Notes: generated by a model not told the origin, from the letters alone. Positions 21,765 through 33,450 are shown, counted from the first letter of the stretch. The stretch is 64,000 nt of DNA from Agelas oroides (GCA_949130485.1 OX422200.1:3952274-4016273); one strand, 5' to 3'. Numbers and translations are program-made.

Positions 21765-22741
21765 AACTCCATGTGGTGACATCACAATTTGTAATGTTTA
21801 TTCCTTGCGCATTGCGCGCGCGGATCGAAGATGGAACTGGATCCAGACATGTTAATTGGACCCAAAGGAGCTCAGTATAAAGTCCCTTGTGAGGTAAACT
21901 TTCACTTACAGCTTGCTATAGTTTTACGGATCGTAGTTTTATACTTACAGTAACTCTGTGAACTAAATTCAGCATAATTTCTGGACCTGAAGAGCTTCAG
22001 TACTTTTCTCATGCCTTTTTTGTAGCTTGTGAGTGCAACAGCTAGCTAACATGCTGTGTGACTTACTAGTCTAGTCTTTCACGCTCAGGTCTAGCTTCAC
22101 CAGTCTATTCTAGTGATCATGAGCCATGTGCAGATTTTTTATAGTAAGTTCTAGTTTGCATGTGATGACCTAAATGTTTACAACAATCTGAGCACAAGAA
22201 CAAATTTTGTGTGAGCATCTTGGGGTACGGTTTCACTTGACCGCATTATTTAAGATACTAAAAACTTGTCCCTCAGCAAGTCATGCAAAACAGTTGCTGG
22301 AAGGCATGCAGCAAAACAAAACACCTCACATAGTCTGTATTGTGTCCAAAGATGTCGTGCAACATTTTAACAAGAATACTGAACTCTAGCGTACATAGAC
22401 TATTTTCAGAGAAAACTGCTCTTGCAAACTGAATCATGCACAGTGCAATCTGTTGAAGTGTACTCCCTAAGTAGTCTCATTGCCATACTCTCACAAATGT
22501 CTCATGTTCTGAGGGACATGTCTTGTCAAATGTAATGGTTGCTTACTACACAAAGAATGTCATAATTGCATTTAAAATCTTGATCTCAAAATGCCGACAG
22601 TTTAGGGCTGAAGAACATTTACATCTTTAATTTTACCTTGCTCCTCCCTATCACAAAAGCCTCTCTGCCCCCAGTTTCCATGACAATGTTCTCGTTTGGG
22701 GTACAGTGTGTGTCAAATTGCTCCACAGACGTTTAAACTAG
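21765..22741. other. No gene seen; a repeat fragment at its left edge
   Basis: 21763-21835, with GCGCATTGCGCGCGCG and ACTCCATGTGGTGACATCAC, has an inverted relative at 25325-25400. The remainder has only short open frames without recognisable motifs. Confidence 0.4.
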
Positions 22742-22750
22742 CATAAGCCT

Positions 22751-22984
22751 TAGCCTCATTCCCAGCCTCCCCCGTTTTTACCTTCCGTTTGCATTCACAA
22801 TAATACACGGTAGCGGAAGACCAGCGTTCACAATAATACACGGGAGCGGAAGACCAGCTGGTCTTCCGCTACCGTGTATTATTGTGAACACAAACGGAAG
22901 GTAAAAACACTGGTCTTCCGCTCTCGTGTATTATTGTGAACGCAAATGGAAGGTAAAAATGGGGAAGGCCTGGGAACAAGGCTA
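22751..22984. mobile_element. Mutator-like miniature element with an internal nested foldback
   Basis: Ends are TAGCCTCATTCCCAGCC and GGCCTGGGAACAAGGCTA. Flanks CATAAGCCT (22742-22750) and CATAAACCT (22985-22993) match at 8 of 9. The interior is made of four alternating-orientation copies of a block containing CACAATAATACACGGTAGCG and AGACCAG, so the element folds into nested hairpins. The 58.0 kb relic carries the same inner block. Confidence 0.82.
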
Positions 22985-23239
22985 CATAAACCTGATGCTA
23001 AGACACTTATCCTGGTTTCTATCCAACTTTAATATGCTGCTTGCAGTTTCTGCTCTGGAAACAGCAAGCAACCAACGATGGGTACATGACTACATGGCCT
23101 AACTCATTTCCGGGCTCCACTAATAAGCTTGCAATAAATCAAGTGAGGATACACTGAGAGTCTGGGAAGGAGGCTACACTTTGTCATAGCAACCCACAAA
23201 AACATGAGGAATCCTGTCTAACTGGGACCTTAGTCTTAC

Positions 23240-23470
23240 AAGGGGTAGTCACTTATATGTCCCATGTAGAAGCATTTGCGACCGGGATCAAAATTGAATC
23301 AAGCGATCAAAGCCCTTTTTGGGGGCTGATCAAGGTGACCTCTGAACTGCTCAAATCAATGGATCAAGAACACAGAAGGGAATGATCAAGCAATTAAGCA
23401 CACTTTTTGCCAATCAAAAACCTTGATCCCAGTCGCAAACGCTTGAACACACGGCATGTGACTACCCCTT
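23240..23470. mobile_element. Miniature element with AAGGGGTAGTCAC ends
   Basis: AAGGGGTAGTCAC at 23240 and its exact inverse GTGACTACCCCTT ending 23470. A second inverted pair just inside is TTTGCGACCGGGATCAA near 23275 and TTGATCCCAGTCGCAAA near 23425. No open frame and no certain target duplication. Confidence 0.72.
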
Positions 23471-23768
23471 GGTCTTAGTAGGAAAGTCTTAGTCTTAGTA
23501 GGTAGCAGGTTAGCTCACAAGTTAGGGACGAACATGATCACAGTATCAGAGAGTCGATAGACTATGTAGGGATGGCGCCGACGCGCAATATATGCAATAC
23601 TTAAGCAAAAGCCGTATAACTTCACCACAAACACGCTGAAGGCTTATTTAAGCGCCCAGGCCTCCTCTTTGTGATCAGCAAGACTCATATAAGTGGCCAA
23701 AAGCCCGGGCACGCGGAAGACAGCTAAATGCAAAAGTGTGCTGTCATGAAAGTGCCATTTTTCGTATT

Positions 23769-23871
<103 letters not shown>

Positions 23872-24092
23872 TTGACCACTATGTTCAACAACGATATCTC
23901 GCAAACGGTTTAAGTATTCACCGTCATTTTAGCACGAAACTGATGCTTATCCCAGCGCGGAGCTCCACGACCACTCAGCGTCTTCATAGCTGCAAATTCA
24001 CCCTGGTCAACAAAAGCCATTCACAACACTCTGAGGCTGCTGTCCGTTGCTTAGGACGCCATTTTCAAATTTTGTACGCATGCGCACACGAA

Positions 24093-24206
24093 GTCTCGTT
24101 CCCAGACCAAAGACCACTGTCATTGGTCTGGAAGCGAGACTAGTACACAAGCGAAATGGCCCGCGGGCAGTACGCGTAGCTGGCACTGTCTCCCCCCCCC
24201 CCCCCC
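24093..24206. repeat. Small TCTCGTTCCCAGACC hairpin and C-rich tract
   Basis: TCTCGTTCCCAGACCAAAG (from 24094) is inverted as GGTCTGGAAGCGAGAC (ending about 24140). It resembles the Mutator-like ends elsewhere, but no flanking duplication was found. A run of about 15 C follows at 24191-24205. Confidence 0.55.
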
Positions 24207-24597
24207 GCGGCATTGGGCAAGGCTTATGAACACCACGTAGGTAAGGCGCTACCTACTTGTAGCTACACTAAAAATAGCCTACTCACAGCTTTAGTGAACT
24301 GTAAAGCTAGGATGGTCAGTTGTCAGTATGATAGTTTTCTATGCTGCAGCTGGTCAGTCGTCATGACAACTGAATCATGAAATTTGTTTCACAAAGTTTG
24401 TTAGGGAGAGTGGTTGGCCCTTCATCAGGTTCTAGCTGGCTATATTACACATAATTATTACATGCCTGGAACCACTACTAAACTAAAAGTGTCAACGCCG
24501 TTTCAAGTTCTGGTGTTGCAGTTACACTTGAAAAATTTTTCTTAGGCTTAGGTCTAACTGTAACTGAGATTAACATCCTTAAAAAACATTAAAAATG

Positions 24598-25094
24598 TAA
24601 AAAGATGTAGGGATGGCATGCCAAAAAGTATGCAAACAAGGTAGGGATAATGCATGAAAGCAAAGGTCAACATATTGGCAAAGCCCCATCCCTACATCTT
24701 TTTCACACTACAGCTGATGCAGTGGCCTGGGGATGAGGTTAAAACCATGCCATGTACTTTAACGACACTATCATAAGTCTGCAGTCTACTCCAACTCACT
24801 GCTTAAGTTGTTGAAGAGGTTCTGTATAACATAATGCTACCAAGAGGGTTATACTAGCCTCATTACCAGGCCATGTGGGAGAAGGAGGTGGCCTGAGAAC
24901 GAGGCTACAGCCATGAACTGCCAGTAATAAAGGTTGTGAACTTGTGGTATGTTTTAGGAAGACCCCTATGCACTAACTGTAGTGTGAAAATGATGTAGGG
25001 ATGGGGCTTTGCCAATATGTTGACCTTTGCTTTCATGCATTATCCCTACCTTGTTTGCATACTTTTTGGCATGCCATCCCTACATCTTTTTACA
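24598..25094. repeat. Two opposite copies of a 110-bp miniature element
   Basis: 24598-24710 and 24985-25094 are near-identical reverse complements. Each is itself bounded by GATGTAGGGATGG and CCATCCCTACATC, so the unit is a short inverted-terminal element present twice, head to head. A Mutator-like remnant (TAGCCTCATTACCAGG to GAGGCTA, 24855-24907) lies in the spacer. Confidence 0.82.
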
Positions 25095-25289
25095 TTAAGT
25101 CTTTCAATATTAAAATACTGACTGAACCGGTTGTTTTTTTTTACACGAGTCCAGCATTAGCTACATAATTTTCTTGCTATAAAATTAAGTTGCACAATCT
25201 CTTTGAATACAATACAGACTACCTGATGTCTTGTTCAACTGGTGTTTTGTTGCTGCATGCCCTCCAGCAACTCAAACTCGACTCGAGGC

Positions 25290-25326
25290 ACCCTACGCAG
25301 AGAGGTGTGGCTTGCGAGACTAATTA
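25290..25326. mobile_element. End fragment of the TAGTCTCGCAAGCC family
   Basis: ACGCAGAGAGGTGTGGCTTGC then GAGACTAAT matches the right end of the complete element at 26586-26869. The left end is missing. Confidence 0.55.
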
Positions 25327-25555
25327 CTAACAGTTCCATGGCGCTCTGCGCGCGCAATGCGCACATTACAGTTTATGACGTCACCACATGGAGTTGGCCG
25401 GGTACGGTGAACTTAGTGAACCCCGGCAGTGCCGTGTCACGCGCGCATGCTTGCAATGAAGCTGACAGCTGCCCTCAGTGAAGCTGATTGCTGACAGCTG
25501 CCTGCAGTGAAGCTGACAGCTGCCTTCAGTAAGAGCCGCATGATCGACGTGCTGC

Positions 25556-25938
25556 TATAGACCTTATGCAATACCTCACGTAATTAAACGTAAAACGGAA
25601 AGTGGACGGAATCCGGATACTACGCCGCCATTTTGAGTGGCAAGGACGACCACGGTCTATGGAGCTTAAGTACAGCGAAGCACTTTGCGAGCTCGCTGCG
25701 TCAACGAAGCATGCAGGTAAGCTTATTCGCTTCGGTGAGCGTTAGGTCCTGTTGAGGCCTTGTACATTCTGGGTGTAAACGTGAAATCACGTACTGCGCT
25801 GGTGAGAAAGGAGCTCGCAAACTGCTCCGCTGTACTTAAGCTCCATTGACCGCGGTCATTTAGTATCCGGATTTCCGTCTACTGTCCGTTTCACGTTTGT
25901 TTACGTGAGGTGATGACGTCAGTTGCATAAGGCTCTAT
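25556..25938. mobile_element. Foldback element with long arms and a YY1-like word
   Basis: ATAGACCTTATGCAA at the left is inverted at the right as TTGCATAAGGCTCTAT. Inverted blocks continue inward through CTCACGTAA, AAACG, GGACGGAATCCGGATAC and finally GGAGCTTAAGTACAGCG (25668-25684, inverted near 25835-25850). The left arm contains GCCGCCATTTTG, and the centre has ATGCAGGTAAGC, which looks like a splice donor. No open frame supports a gene. Confidence 0.78.
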
Positions 25939-26576
25939 TATCTATGATATCATCGAAGGCTAAGCGATCGTGAATACAGCACAGAAGACGCCTATGAAGT
26001 TTGTTCTTGTCCGTTGGTTGTCTGACGAAACTGTAGGTGTGATGCCCCTCTCCGCCACAAAGACGTTGCGCATTTTTGGCAGTGTCGTGATGATGAAGAG
26101 GAACAGGACGCTGTACAAGGCTGTAGTCCGAAGGGTCCAGGAGTAGGGTCCAGGAGTAAAGGTAATAGTCAATAAGGTATCCATAATTACCTAAGGGGAA
26201 GGTAAAGTTTGCTTCTCCATGGCCGACTTGCACGATAGGATCTCGTTCTCCATACAAAATGTATGGGAAATGACCACCGTACCGTGGTTGATAAAATAGC
26301 CTGCTGCTCGTGCACAGCGTGTCCTCCAGCCATCATTTTGAGATTACTATAGCTTTGCCACAGTATATCTAATGCGTTAAAGTGCTTCGTACGGGACACA
26401 AATACGGCAATTTCTGTGACATAATGATGGAGCATCAGCTAAATCGGCTAAAAACTGGGTTAAACAGCTTCTGCTTTGACAGCTAGTGAAGATGAATGAT
26501 GTTCCCAGGGCTTTATTACACAGCAGAACACTCAGTTCCTGAGATGAAAATACTATCGCGGAACCATGGCCACCTT
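25939..26576. other. No recognised gene
   Basis: Reverse-strand frames of 112, 74 and 82 codons overlap here. None shows a recognisable motif or a convincing start, so no coding call is made. Confidence 0.4.
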
Positions 26577-26585
26577 AGACCCACC

Positions 26586-26869
26586 TAGTCTCGCAAGCCA
26601 CACCCTTCGCAGAAGAGAGGAAGGGTCTGGTCACGCTGCAACCATCGAGTTGTCGCCACGACAGAAACTTGTCGTGACCAATCAGATCCGCGCTCTTCGT
26701 AGATCGCATCCGTTGTCATGGAGTACAATTACGTCACAATGTGTTTAGCGGATGTCAGCATCTTATTACCTAACCGCAATGTTCGATAATTGCGTTCCTC
26801 AGCGACAACTCGGTAGTTGCAGCGTGACCAGACCCTTCCTCTCTGCGAAGGGTATGGCTTGCGAGACTA
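26586..26869. mobile_element. Mutator-like miniature element (family TAGTCTCGCAAGCC), complete
   Basis: It begins TAGTCTCGCAAGCCACACCC and ends GGTATGGCTTGCGAGACTA, with the inverted arms continuing through AGAAGAGAGGAAGGGTCTGG. It is flanked by perfect 9-bp repeats AGACCCACC (26577-26585 and 26870-26878). There is no transposase in the 284 bp. The perfect duplication suggests a fairly recent insertion. Confidence 0.92.
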
Positions 26870-27404
26870 AGACCCACCCTCAAATTTTAATGACTCACAC
26901 ATATGAAATACACATGCCCACACAACTACATGTATATGCACTGTGCCTACAAGTACGTTTTCCTGCAGTAAGCCACTTGGTCCACAGAAGCTATCTAGAA
27001 CATTCAGTCATAACTCAGGTCTGTGATCTTTGTCAACCTGCTCAAGCTAGATTGAAGTGCTGTTTGTACAGCAGCTGGAACTAGCTTTATCCCCCTACGC
27101 CCGCCCATTAATAATGTGCACACAAAGCTAGTAGCCAAGTTTTTCATGGCTTTTGGCTCACCTGAGTTGGCTGGCATTCCAAGATTGGCTCAAATAGTGT
27201 TCATGGTCACAGATAATCCCCAACAGAACAGCCACAAAATGCCTATAGGTTCCATCCATCGTCTTTGTACTGTGCTGTTCGCACTCTCCATTCATTTTCT
27301 ATGGCAATTTCACAGACCCTGATCCCCAGCTGTATCACGTTATTTTCTATCATGCAAGTCGGCCATTCCTCTGTACGTTTGGTTGTATACTTTACTTAAT
27401 TAAC

Positions 27405-27800
27405 TACTGTATTTCCTTGATTACTTCCCGTGGGTACTATTAACATCAGACCGTACTTACCCACGGGTACAATACGAGGGCAGGAACAAAACAAGGGCGG
27501 GTTCAATTAACTACAGCCAAGTCCGGCGTGCACTCAGGTCGTGCGCGTGCGCCATCGAAATGCACACGACTTGACTTGACGTCTTTGTACAGCACAAATA
27601 CTAGGTACGTACAGTGCAGTAAAGTGCGTGAGTACAGACCGGCTAGACAAGCGATCTGAGTCGTCCAAGTTGTCCTCGTTGCCAGCAATGAGTGTGGCTG
27701 CGTAACCGTGCGGGAACTAATCAAGGGCTTTCTTCAGCTCAAGTGTGCTCTCGCGTGCGGGGTTAATTCAAGGGCGGGAAGAAGTCAAGGAAACACGGTA
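27405..27800. mobile_element. Terminal-inverted-repeat element, 396 bp
   Basis: The left end TACTGTATTTCCTTGATTAC is inverted at the right as GTCAAGGAAACACGGTA. GGGCGGG-type words lie inside both ends. No coding sequence and no certain target duplication. Confidence 0.68.
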
Positions 27801-27859
27801 ACTCTGATCTGTTTACAGCTTCATCAAAATCAGCCAATTTACAATTTATTTTAAGCTAT

Positions 27860-28379
27860 TACCGTAGTTTCGTGAAAGAGCGTCCACCCCCTACTTTTGG
27901 CCCAATTTCCTGTATAGGGTCAAAGTTTGTTCGAATGAGCGCCCACCCTAGAGTGAGTATCATGTGACTAATGAGTGCCCACGTGGAGTTTGAGAAGCAC
28001 ATCCCAAGTGCTATGCATATCTAAAGTAAGAAACTTTGTGTGTTATACTTCACCGAAGGTTACTACAAAGCAGCTTTGCGTAGACGAACATAGCTAACGC
28101 GGTGCGCACCGCGAGGTAAACTATGCTTACATCAGTGGTGCCATTCAGAGTGTTGTGTGCCATCAGGACGTAACTTCAAAGCCGCTGGTGGTTCCGATGT
28201 ATGTTACTGCTTGTCCAGTTATTTGATTCAAGCCGAATTCAAGGGCATCGAGTCACTGTAAACACGAAAGGGCACTCTTTCGTGGTTAAATGTGAAAGCA
28301 TTCGAAAGAGCACCCACCCCCTCTCTGGCGGACTTGTAAGGTGCTTCGCCCATGGGTGCTCTTTCATGAGACTATGGTA
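27860..28379. mobile_element. Terminal-inverted-repeat element, 520 bp
   Basis: TACCGTAGTTTCGTGAAAGA at the left matches the inverse of CTTTCATGAGACTATGGTA at the right. The phrase GAAAGAGCNCCCACCCCCT occurs near both ends. Non-coding. The TACCGT end resembles those at 27405 and 48606. Confidence 0.68.
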
Positions 28380-29268
28380 CTTTTACCTACCTGAAGTAAT
28401 ACTAAATGCTGTTTGCTCCCTGCATGTGTTTAAGGAAAAGCTTCATGTTTGGCAAGCTACCTCTTAATTGGTCCATTGACAAATTAATCACTTGTTAAGT
28501 AGTATGGCCACTTCCTGTCTTTAAGCTTGATGACGTCAGTCAAAAGTATTGCTAGCCTCATTAGTGCTTAATATGGAGGGGCCTACTTTCAACTGTTAAC
28601 TTTTTAGCTTCATGCGGAAAGCTTGCAAACTCGTGAGTGCCATGATGACAGAAGTTTTAATGTGACCATGCAGGGAGGCTTTAAGTAGGAATTATACACT
28701 TCATGGCAGCATCTAATTTTGCTTGTTCTAAACAGGGCATGTGTGCAGTCATCCCACCCTGTTGCCAAGAGCTTCCTTGTCAACACTATCAATGACAAGT
28801 GCACAAACTGTTGCAGAAAGTAGCTTTAAGTGTATAAGTACAGACAGTGATGCTTTTAAATAATATCCCTTTACCCTTTGATGTGCCCACATGCGCCCAA
28901 AGTTTTAAAGTATATAGCTACAGTGGTAGTAAAGAACCGGAAGCTAATTAACTTGGAAGTGCGTACAGGCACTCTCCGATACATAGTCACTCACTTAAGC
29001 AGGTTTGTTTTCAACCAAGTTAATATGAATGTCTGAACTCAGCTAGTTTATAAGTTTCTCTCGTGAGCATGTGATTGATTTCTGATCATGCATGCGCGTA
29101 AGAGGTAAAGGGTAAAGGTATGTCATGTGCTGTATCCATGCATCGTAGATATACATGTATATAATATGTATATATGTGTGTACATACTATGTGATTATTT
29201 TACCATCCTGAAGCATGGTTGTTTTGCATGTGAAGTATACTGATCGATACACCTATGCTTACAAGCAT
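28380..29268. other. No gene seen
   Basis: AT-rich with short frames lacking motifs. AGAGGTAAAGGGTAAAGG near 29100 echoes inversely the TCCCTTTACCCTTTG near 28866, suggesting another old foldback. Confidence 0.4.
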
Positions 29269-29575
29269 GTAGCAAGGTTGTACCAACCCTGCAGGAATCA
29301 CCTGCTTATTTACAACCTTGTGACCACCTTGTTACAACCTGAAACCGGCTAGCGGGCGTGACAAATCCAGGGTTTGGACAACCTTCTGGCAAGGTTGTCA
29401 CAACCTTGTCACAACCTTGTACCAACCATGCGACAACCTTGTTCCAACCTTGCCACTACCTTGTAGCCAGGTTGTTACAAGGTTGATACAAGCTGGCCAC
29501 AATGTTGTCAATACATGGTATATAGATGGCTGTACTACCTTGTGACAAGGTTGTCACAACCTAGTTTTTTCTATA
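29269..29575. repeat. Dense cluster of CAACCTTG/CAAGGTTG words in both orientations
   Basis: About ten exact and several near copies occur in 300 bases. Examples are ACAACCTTGTGACCACCTTG, GGCAAGGTTGTCACAACC and TAGCCAGGTTGTTACAAGG. The arrangement allows many alternative hairpins. A smaller cluster is at 20105-20240. Confidence 0.8.
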
Positions 29576-29604
29576 TGGGTACCATTTGACAGGTGAAATA
29601 TGGC

Positions 29605-29757
29605 TAGTCTCGCAAGCCAGACCCAACCAACCCCAGCGCGAATCGCTTTCAGTATGACTTTCGGTAGGTTTCCGAGAGTCACCAGACCCTTCCTTCCCCG
29701 TGCGTGATACTGAAAGCGATCCGCGCTGGGGTTGGTTGGGTCTGGCTTGCGAGACCA
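29605..29757. mobile_element. Mutator-like miniature element (family TAGTCTCGCAAGCC), 153 bp
   Basis: It begins TAGTCTCGCAAGCCAGACCC and ends GGGTCTGGCTTGCGAGACCA, with arms extending through AACCAACCCCAGCGCG. Perfect 9-bp flanks AAATATGGC occupy 29596-29604 and 29758-29766. It is shorter than the copy at 26586 and shares only the ends and the CCAGACCCTTCCT phrase. Confidence 0.93.
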
Positions 29758-29766
29758 AAATATGGC

Positions 29767-30320
29767 GTGTTATTAGTGTCAAATAACCCGAACGCTTCTA
29801 CGTGGGCTTGATGAGGTCGGTCTACTTCACGAGGTAGGTCATTTACTTTTTTTTTTTATGTTGGCAATCTGAACCAGTACAGAGTTGCGAAGATCCCAAT
29901 AGCATAGGCTAATATAAAGGGATCAGAAAATAAAATGAACTAAAGCCTTAATTGAGATACAAGACTTTATGAGGTAGGTTAGTTACTCTATGAAGTTGGT
30001 CAGCAAATATTTGCTGACAGCCATCAGGGGGTGTGGCAGGCAGGGCACAAGAGTAGACCTTCAGTTGGAAAGTATAAAAACCTTTGATCTTCCATCCCTA
30101 CAACCAGCTTTAATATTATAGTGTATATACCCTATGTAATATGATGTACACTGCATACCACAAACATTTAATCTGTGTGCAATAGTTATGGGCATGCATG
30201 GGTAGCAAACAGTTCAGTTTGCTGACATTGAAATTGTGCGGGGTATGTCTTCTCTGAAGACCTCTAGTTGCTTTCGGCCAGTCAAGATTGAACTCAAAAC
30301 TCAAGAACTGTGGAATAGTG
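29767..30320. other. No gene seen
   Basis: AT-rich sequence with short motif-less frames. No repeat of note was recognised. Confidence 0.4.
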
Positions 30321-30870
30321 CAGTGGCGGATCCAGAGGGGGTTCCATGGGTTCCATGGAACCCCTCTTTTGAAGGGCTGCCTTCGAAAATACTATGCGCA
30401 AACGTACTACGTACACTACGCTCACACTGGAACTACGCACTTCAACTGCAACAGTAGCAATAACGCACGTGTGTCAACTCTTGTATCAAGAATTCGACGC
30501 GTGCATGGCCTATACGTGCACGTATATACTACCAGAAGCATGTGGCAACCATAGAGACAATGAACGAAGCGAGCGAGAGAATTAAAGTTTATTCATGCAT
30601 TGCTCCCTCTGCAGCCAGGGATGGCGATATGCTATCAGTATGAGAGCGCTTATTTTCCCACGCCTTACGTGGATAACCAGCTGCTTTGCAGCCTCTGCGG
30701 CCCAAAGCGGAGTCACACCTTTAATTCTGCGGGCTTCAAACACAACAACCAGGTTTAGCAGTAGGTCGTCCAACTTTTGCAATTTCACCCCAAGAATACA
30801 CCAGAAACGATCTCAGAAGGTCAGAAATCCAAAAATTTCCTGGGGGGGCATGCCCCCAGCCCCCCTAGTT
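30321..30870 (+). mobile_element. CAGTGGCGGAT-type DNA transposon fragment
   Basis: It starts CAGTGGCGGATCCAGAGG with an immediate GTTCCATGG palindrome, the arrangement seen at 42412 and 60902. Near 30839-30869 it has GGGGGGGCATGCCCCCAGCC, often internal to such elements, but no right end was found. Overlapping frames (up to 103 codons) show no transposase motif. Confidence 0.5.
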
Positions 30871-31049
30871 GCTGGGCGAGTGGAGACAGTAGTGAATGGA
30901 CAGTGATCTTCGTGAGCGGACCATTTAGTGCTGTAGCGATCATCGTTCCAGTTACTGTGATGTAATTATTATGGTGTCATTTTCCTGTTTTGGTAGCATT
31001 CCTTGCGATTAATGCCTGTTAGCGCAATGATCATTTGAAACACATGAAT

Positions 31050-33450
31050 AATTAATTACCTATGTTTAACCCCTTTGATACGAATAAGTACAATGTCTCT
31101 GAATGTCAATAAAGAAAGACGACATCAGTCACAGAATGAGATCCTTGGGCCATGTGTTGGTGTTCTCCATCTGCTGCAATACTGGCACTGGGACAGCTGT
31201 TCCTGGAGGTGCTTTGAATAGCCATTTTGAAGCCTCTGGGTCAGTCTCTGGGTATGGAATGGAAAAAAAAAGTAGCTGGCTATACATATACAGCCTATAG
31301 ATACACTACTTTGCATGCCCTGGACTATGGGAATTTGTAAAACGCTGGGTCTAGAATACCGGTGATGAACGTTAAATTCCAGCGGCTATACACAGTGAAT
31401 TACAAGTTTCATTAAAGATATAACATTGACCAATTGATAGAGCGCTAAAAGACCTACAAGATGATACCCATATTGTAAGTAAAATGTTTAGTACAGACAC
31501 TGTAGCTTCGATACGAGTAAATATAATGTGAAATTTAAGTCACCACCCCCCTGCATCAGTCGTAGAATGAGATTCTTGGGCCATTTGTTGGTGTTTTCCA
31601 TCTGCTGCAATACTGGCACTGGGATAGCAGGTAAAGCTGTTCCTGGAGGTGCTTTGAAGAGCCATTTTGAAGCCTCTGGGTCAGGCTCTGAGTATCGAAT
31701 GAAAGAAAAGTAGCTGGCTATACATATACAGTTTATAGATATGCATACTTTGCATGCCCTGCACTATGGGAATTTGCAAAAATGATGGTGTAGACTACAG
31801 AAACACAACATAAGTACCAGGCAAAGTGGAATTTGAGCTTGTGAACAATAAACCTGTGCCAAGTTAAAAGGAGAGATCATGTGACATCCGGTTGTAGTGT
31901 TGCTGGACTTTACTGCAGTGAGCTTACATAAGGCCACCCGTACTTCTGTTCCTGCTCTTCTCTTGAGGACCATTTCAATTTATGAGCATCTCCATATAAC
32001 ATTCCTTTGCACCTTTCTCTTGGCGTGTGTCTAATAATAATAATAATGCACATGCACAGCTAGAAGCAGCGATCGCTGGATCCAAAGCTCCTTTGGTTGA
32101 TTTCCATTCAAGGGTTTATCTTGTATTTCCAGGCTACCTGCTTTAAAACATTTATACGTATAAGGACGGAAATAACATCATTTTTGTGATTCAAAGTAAA
32201 TGGTAATGATAATTTGGTTATGTGATGCGTTCATTTCACTGGCAAATACATATGCTTTGATTCCTACTTGTGTTTCTGATGTATTGCCCACATGCATAGT
32301 AGCAGGGAAATCCTAGGACCAGAAACAGATGTACAACTTAGAATGGCCTTATAGTTATATAGTAAATGATGCTGTCAGTGCACAGACGATTATTTGCTGA
32401 CTCAGACTTTCACTTTGTACACCATTGTTTTTTTTTGTCTGGCCCACCAAATTTTGACTTGTCAGCAGAAAAGGGACAGTGACTACAGTCTTCTTCCACT
32501 AAACACTCTGCACACCCCCCACACCTTGATGTTGTCATGCCCATAAGAGTAACAACTGTTCTATTAAACTGTACAGCATGTTGGTTTGACTGGCTTCTGT
32601 ACATCAGCCATTGAAGCTATTCTGTCCTCATTATTGCCTTGATATGAGCATACAATACAGCACTCTTGAAGAGGCCAACAGACGAAGGCAGAAAGTTTCT
32701 GCCTATTGGAACAGGGTTGGTATTCGAGCAGACCACCTTTGTAATGTAAATCATATACTGTCATACACTTCCACTATAATTGGAGCATAGCTGGCGGAAT
32801 ACTGAGTGTTAGTAAATAAGACTTCCAGTAAAATAGAATTTTGGATAGAGCGCTACAAAGTGATAGCCTTTTGGTTAGGCTGTGCCTATATTGTTGAAAA
32901 AACAAACACAAACCCTTAAAGCTCTGTACCAGTCCTTTAAGATATTGCAAAGTGAGCTACAGTGAAACATTTTGCTGACAAAATGGGTATCATCTTGTAG
33001 GTCTTGTAGTGCTGTCGATTGACAAAATGGGTATCATCTTGTAGGTCTTGTAGTGCTGTCAATTGGTCTATGTTATATCTTGATTGAAACTTGTAATTCA
33101 CTGTGTATAGCCGCTGATATTTAATGTTCACCACTGGCACTCTAGACACAGTGTTTTACAAATTCCCATAGTGCAGGGCATGCAAAGTAGTGTATCTATA
33201 GGCTGTATATGTATAGCCAACTACTTTTTTATCCATTTGATACCCAGAGACTGACCCAGAGGCTTAAGCACCTCCAGGAACAGTTTTACCTGCTGTCCCT
33301 GTGCCAGTATTGCAGCAGATGGAGAATACCAACACATGGCCCAAGGATCTCATTCTGTGACTGATGTCATTTTCTTTATTGACATTCAGAGTCATTGTAC
33401 TTACTCGTATCAAAGGGGTTAAATGTAGGTAATTAATTATTCATGTGTTT
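31050..33450. mobile_element. Long inverted-repeat structure, arms about 430 bp, with internal partial copy
   Basis: The left arm 31050-31490 is repeated in reverse complement at about 32985-33450. Shared text includes ATCCTTGGGCCATGTGTTGG, CATCTGCTGCAATACTGGCA and GACCTACAAGATGATACCCA. A third, partial direct copy of the left arm lies at 31510-31790. The spacer holds the CXXC zinc-finger fragment (32410-32604). Arms differ by scattered substitutions and small indels, so they are not recent. Confidence 0.8.
32410..32604 (-). pseudogene. CXXC-type zinc finger fragment
   Basis: The last 37 residues of this reverse-strand frame have the layout of a CXXC DNA-binding domain, as in DNMT1, KMT2, KDM2 and CFP1 proteins that bind unmethylated CpG. 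First comes a CGGCAEC cluster (CxxCxxC), then five residues, CSHCPFS, the diagnostic KFGGPDKKKQ, and WC. One expected zinc ligand, the third Cys of the second cluster, is Ser here. The frame ends at TGA right after WCTK, before the final conserved Cys. A related upstream frame (32564-32764) may be preceding sequence. It is too short and damaged to be a working domain; an unspliced exon remnant is possible. Confidence 0.75.

Noticed and set aside
25919-26435. Overlapping reverse frames of 112 and 82 codons as a host gene
   Set aside because: No start context, domain or splice signal was found, and the frames begin inside repeat-bordered DNA.
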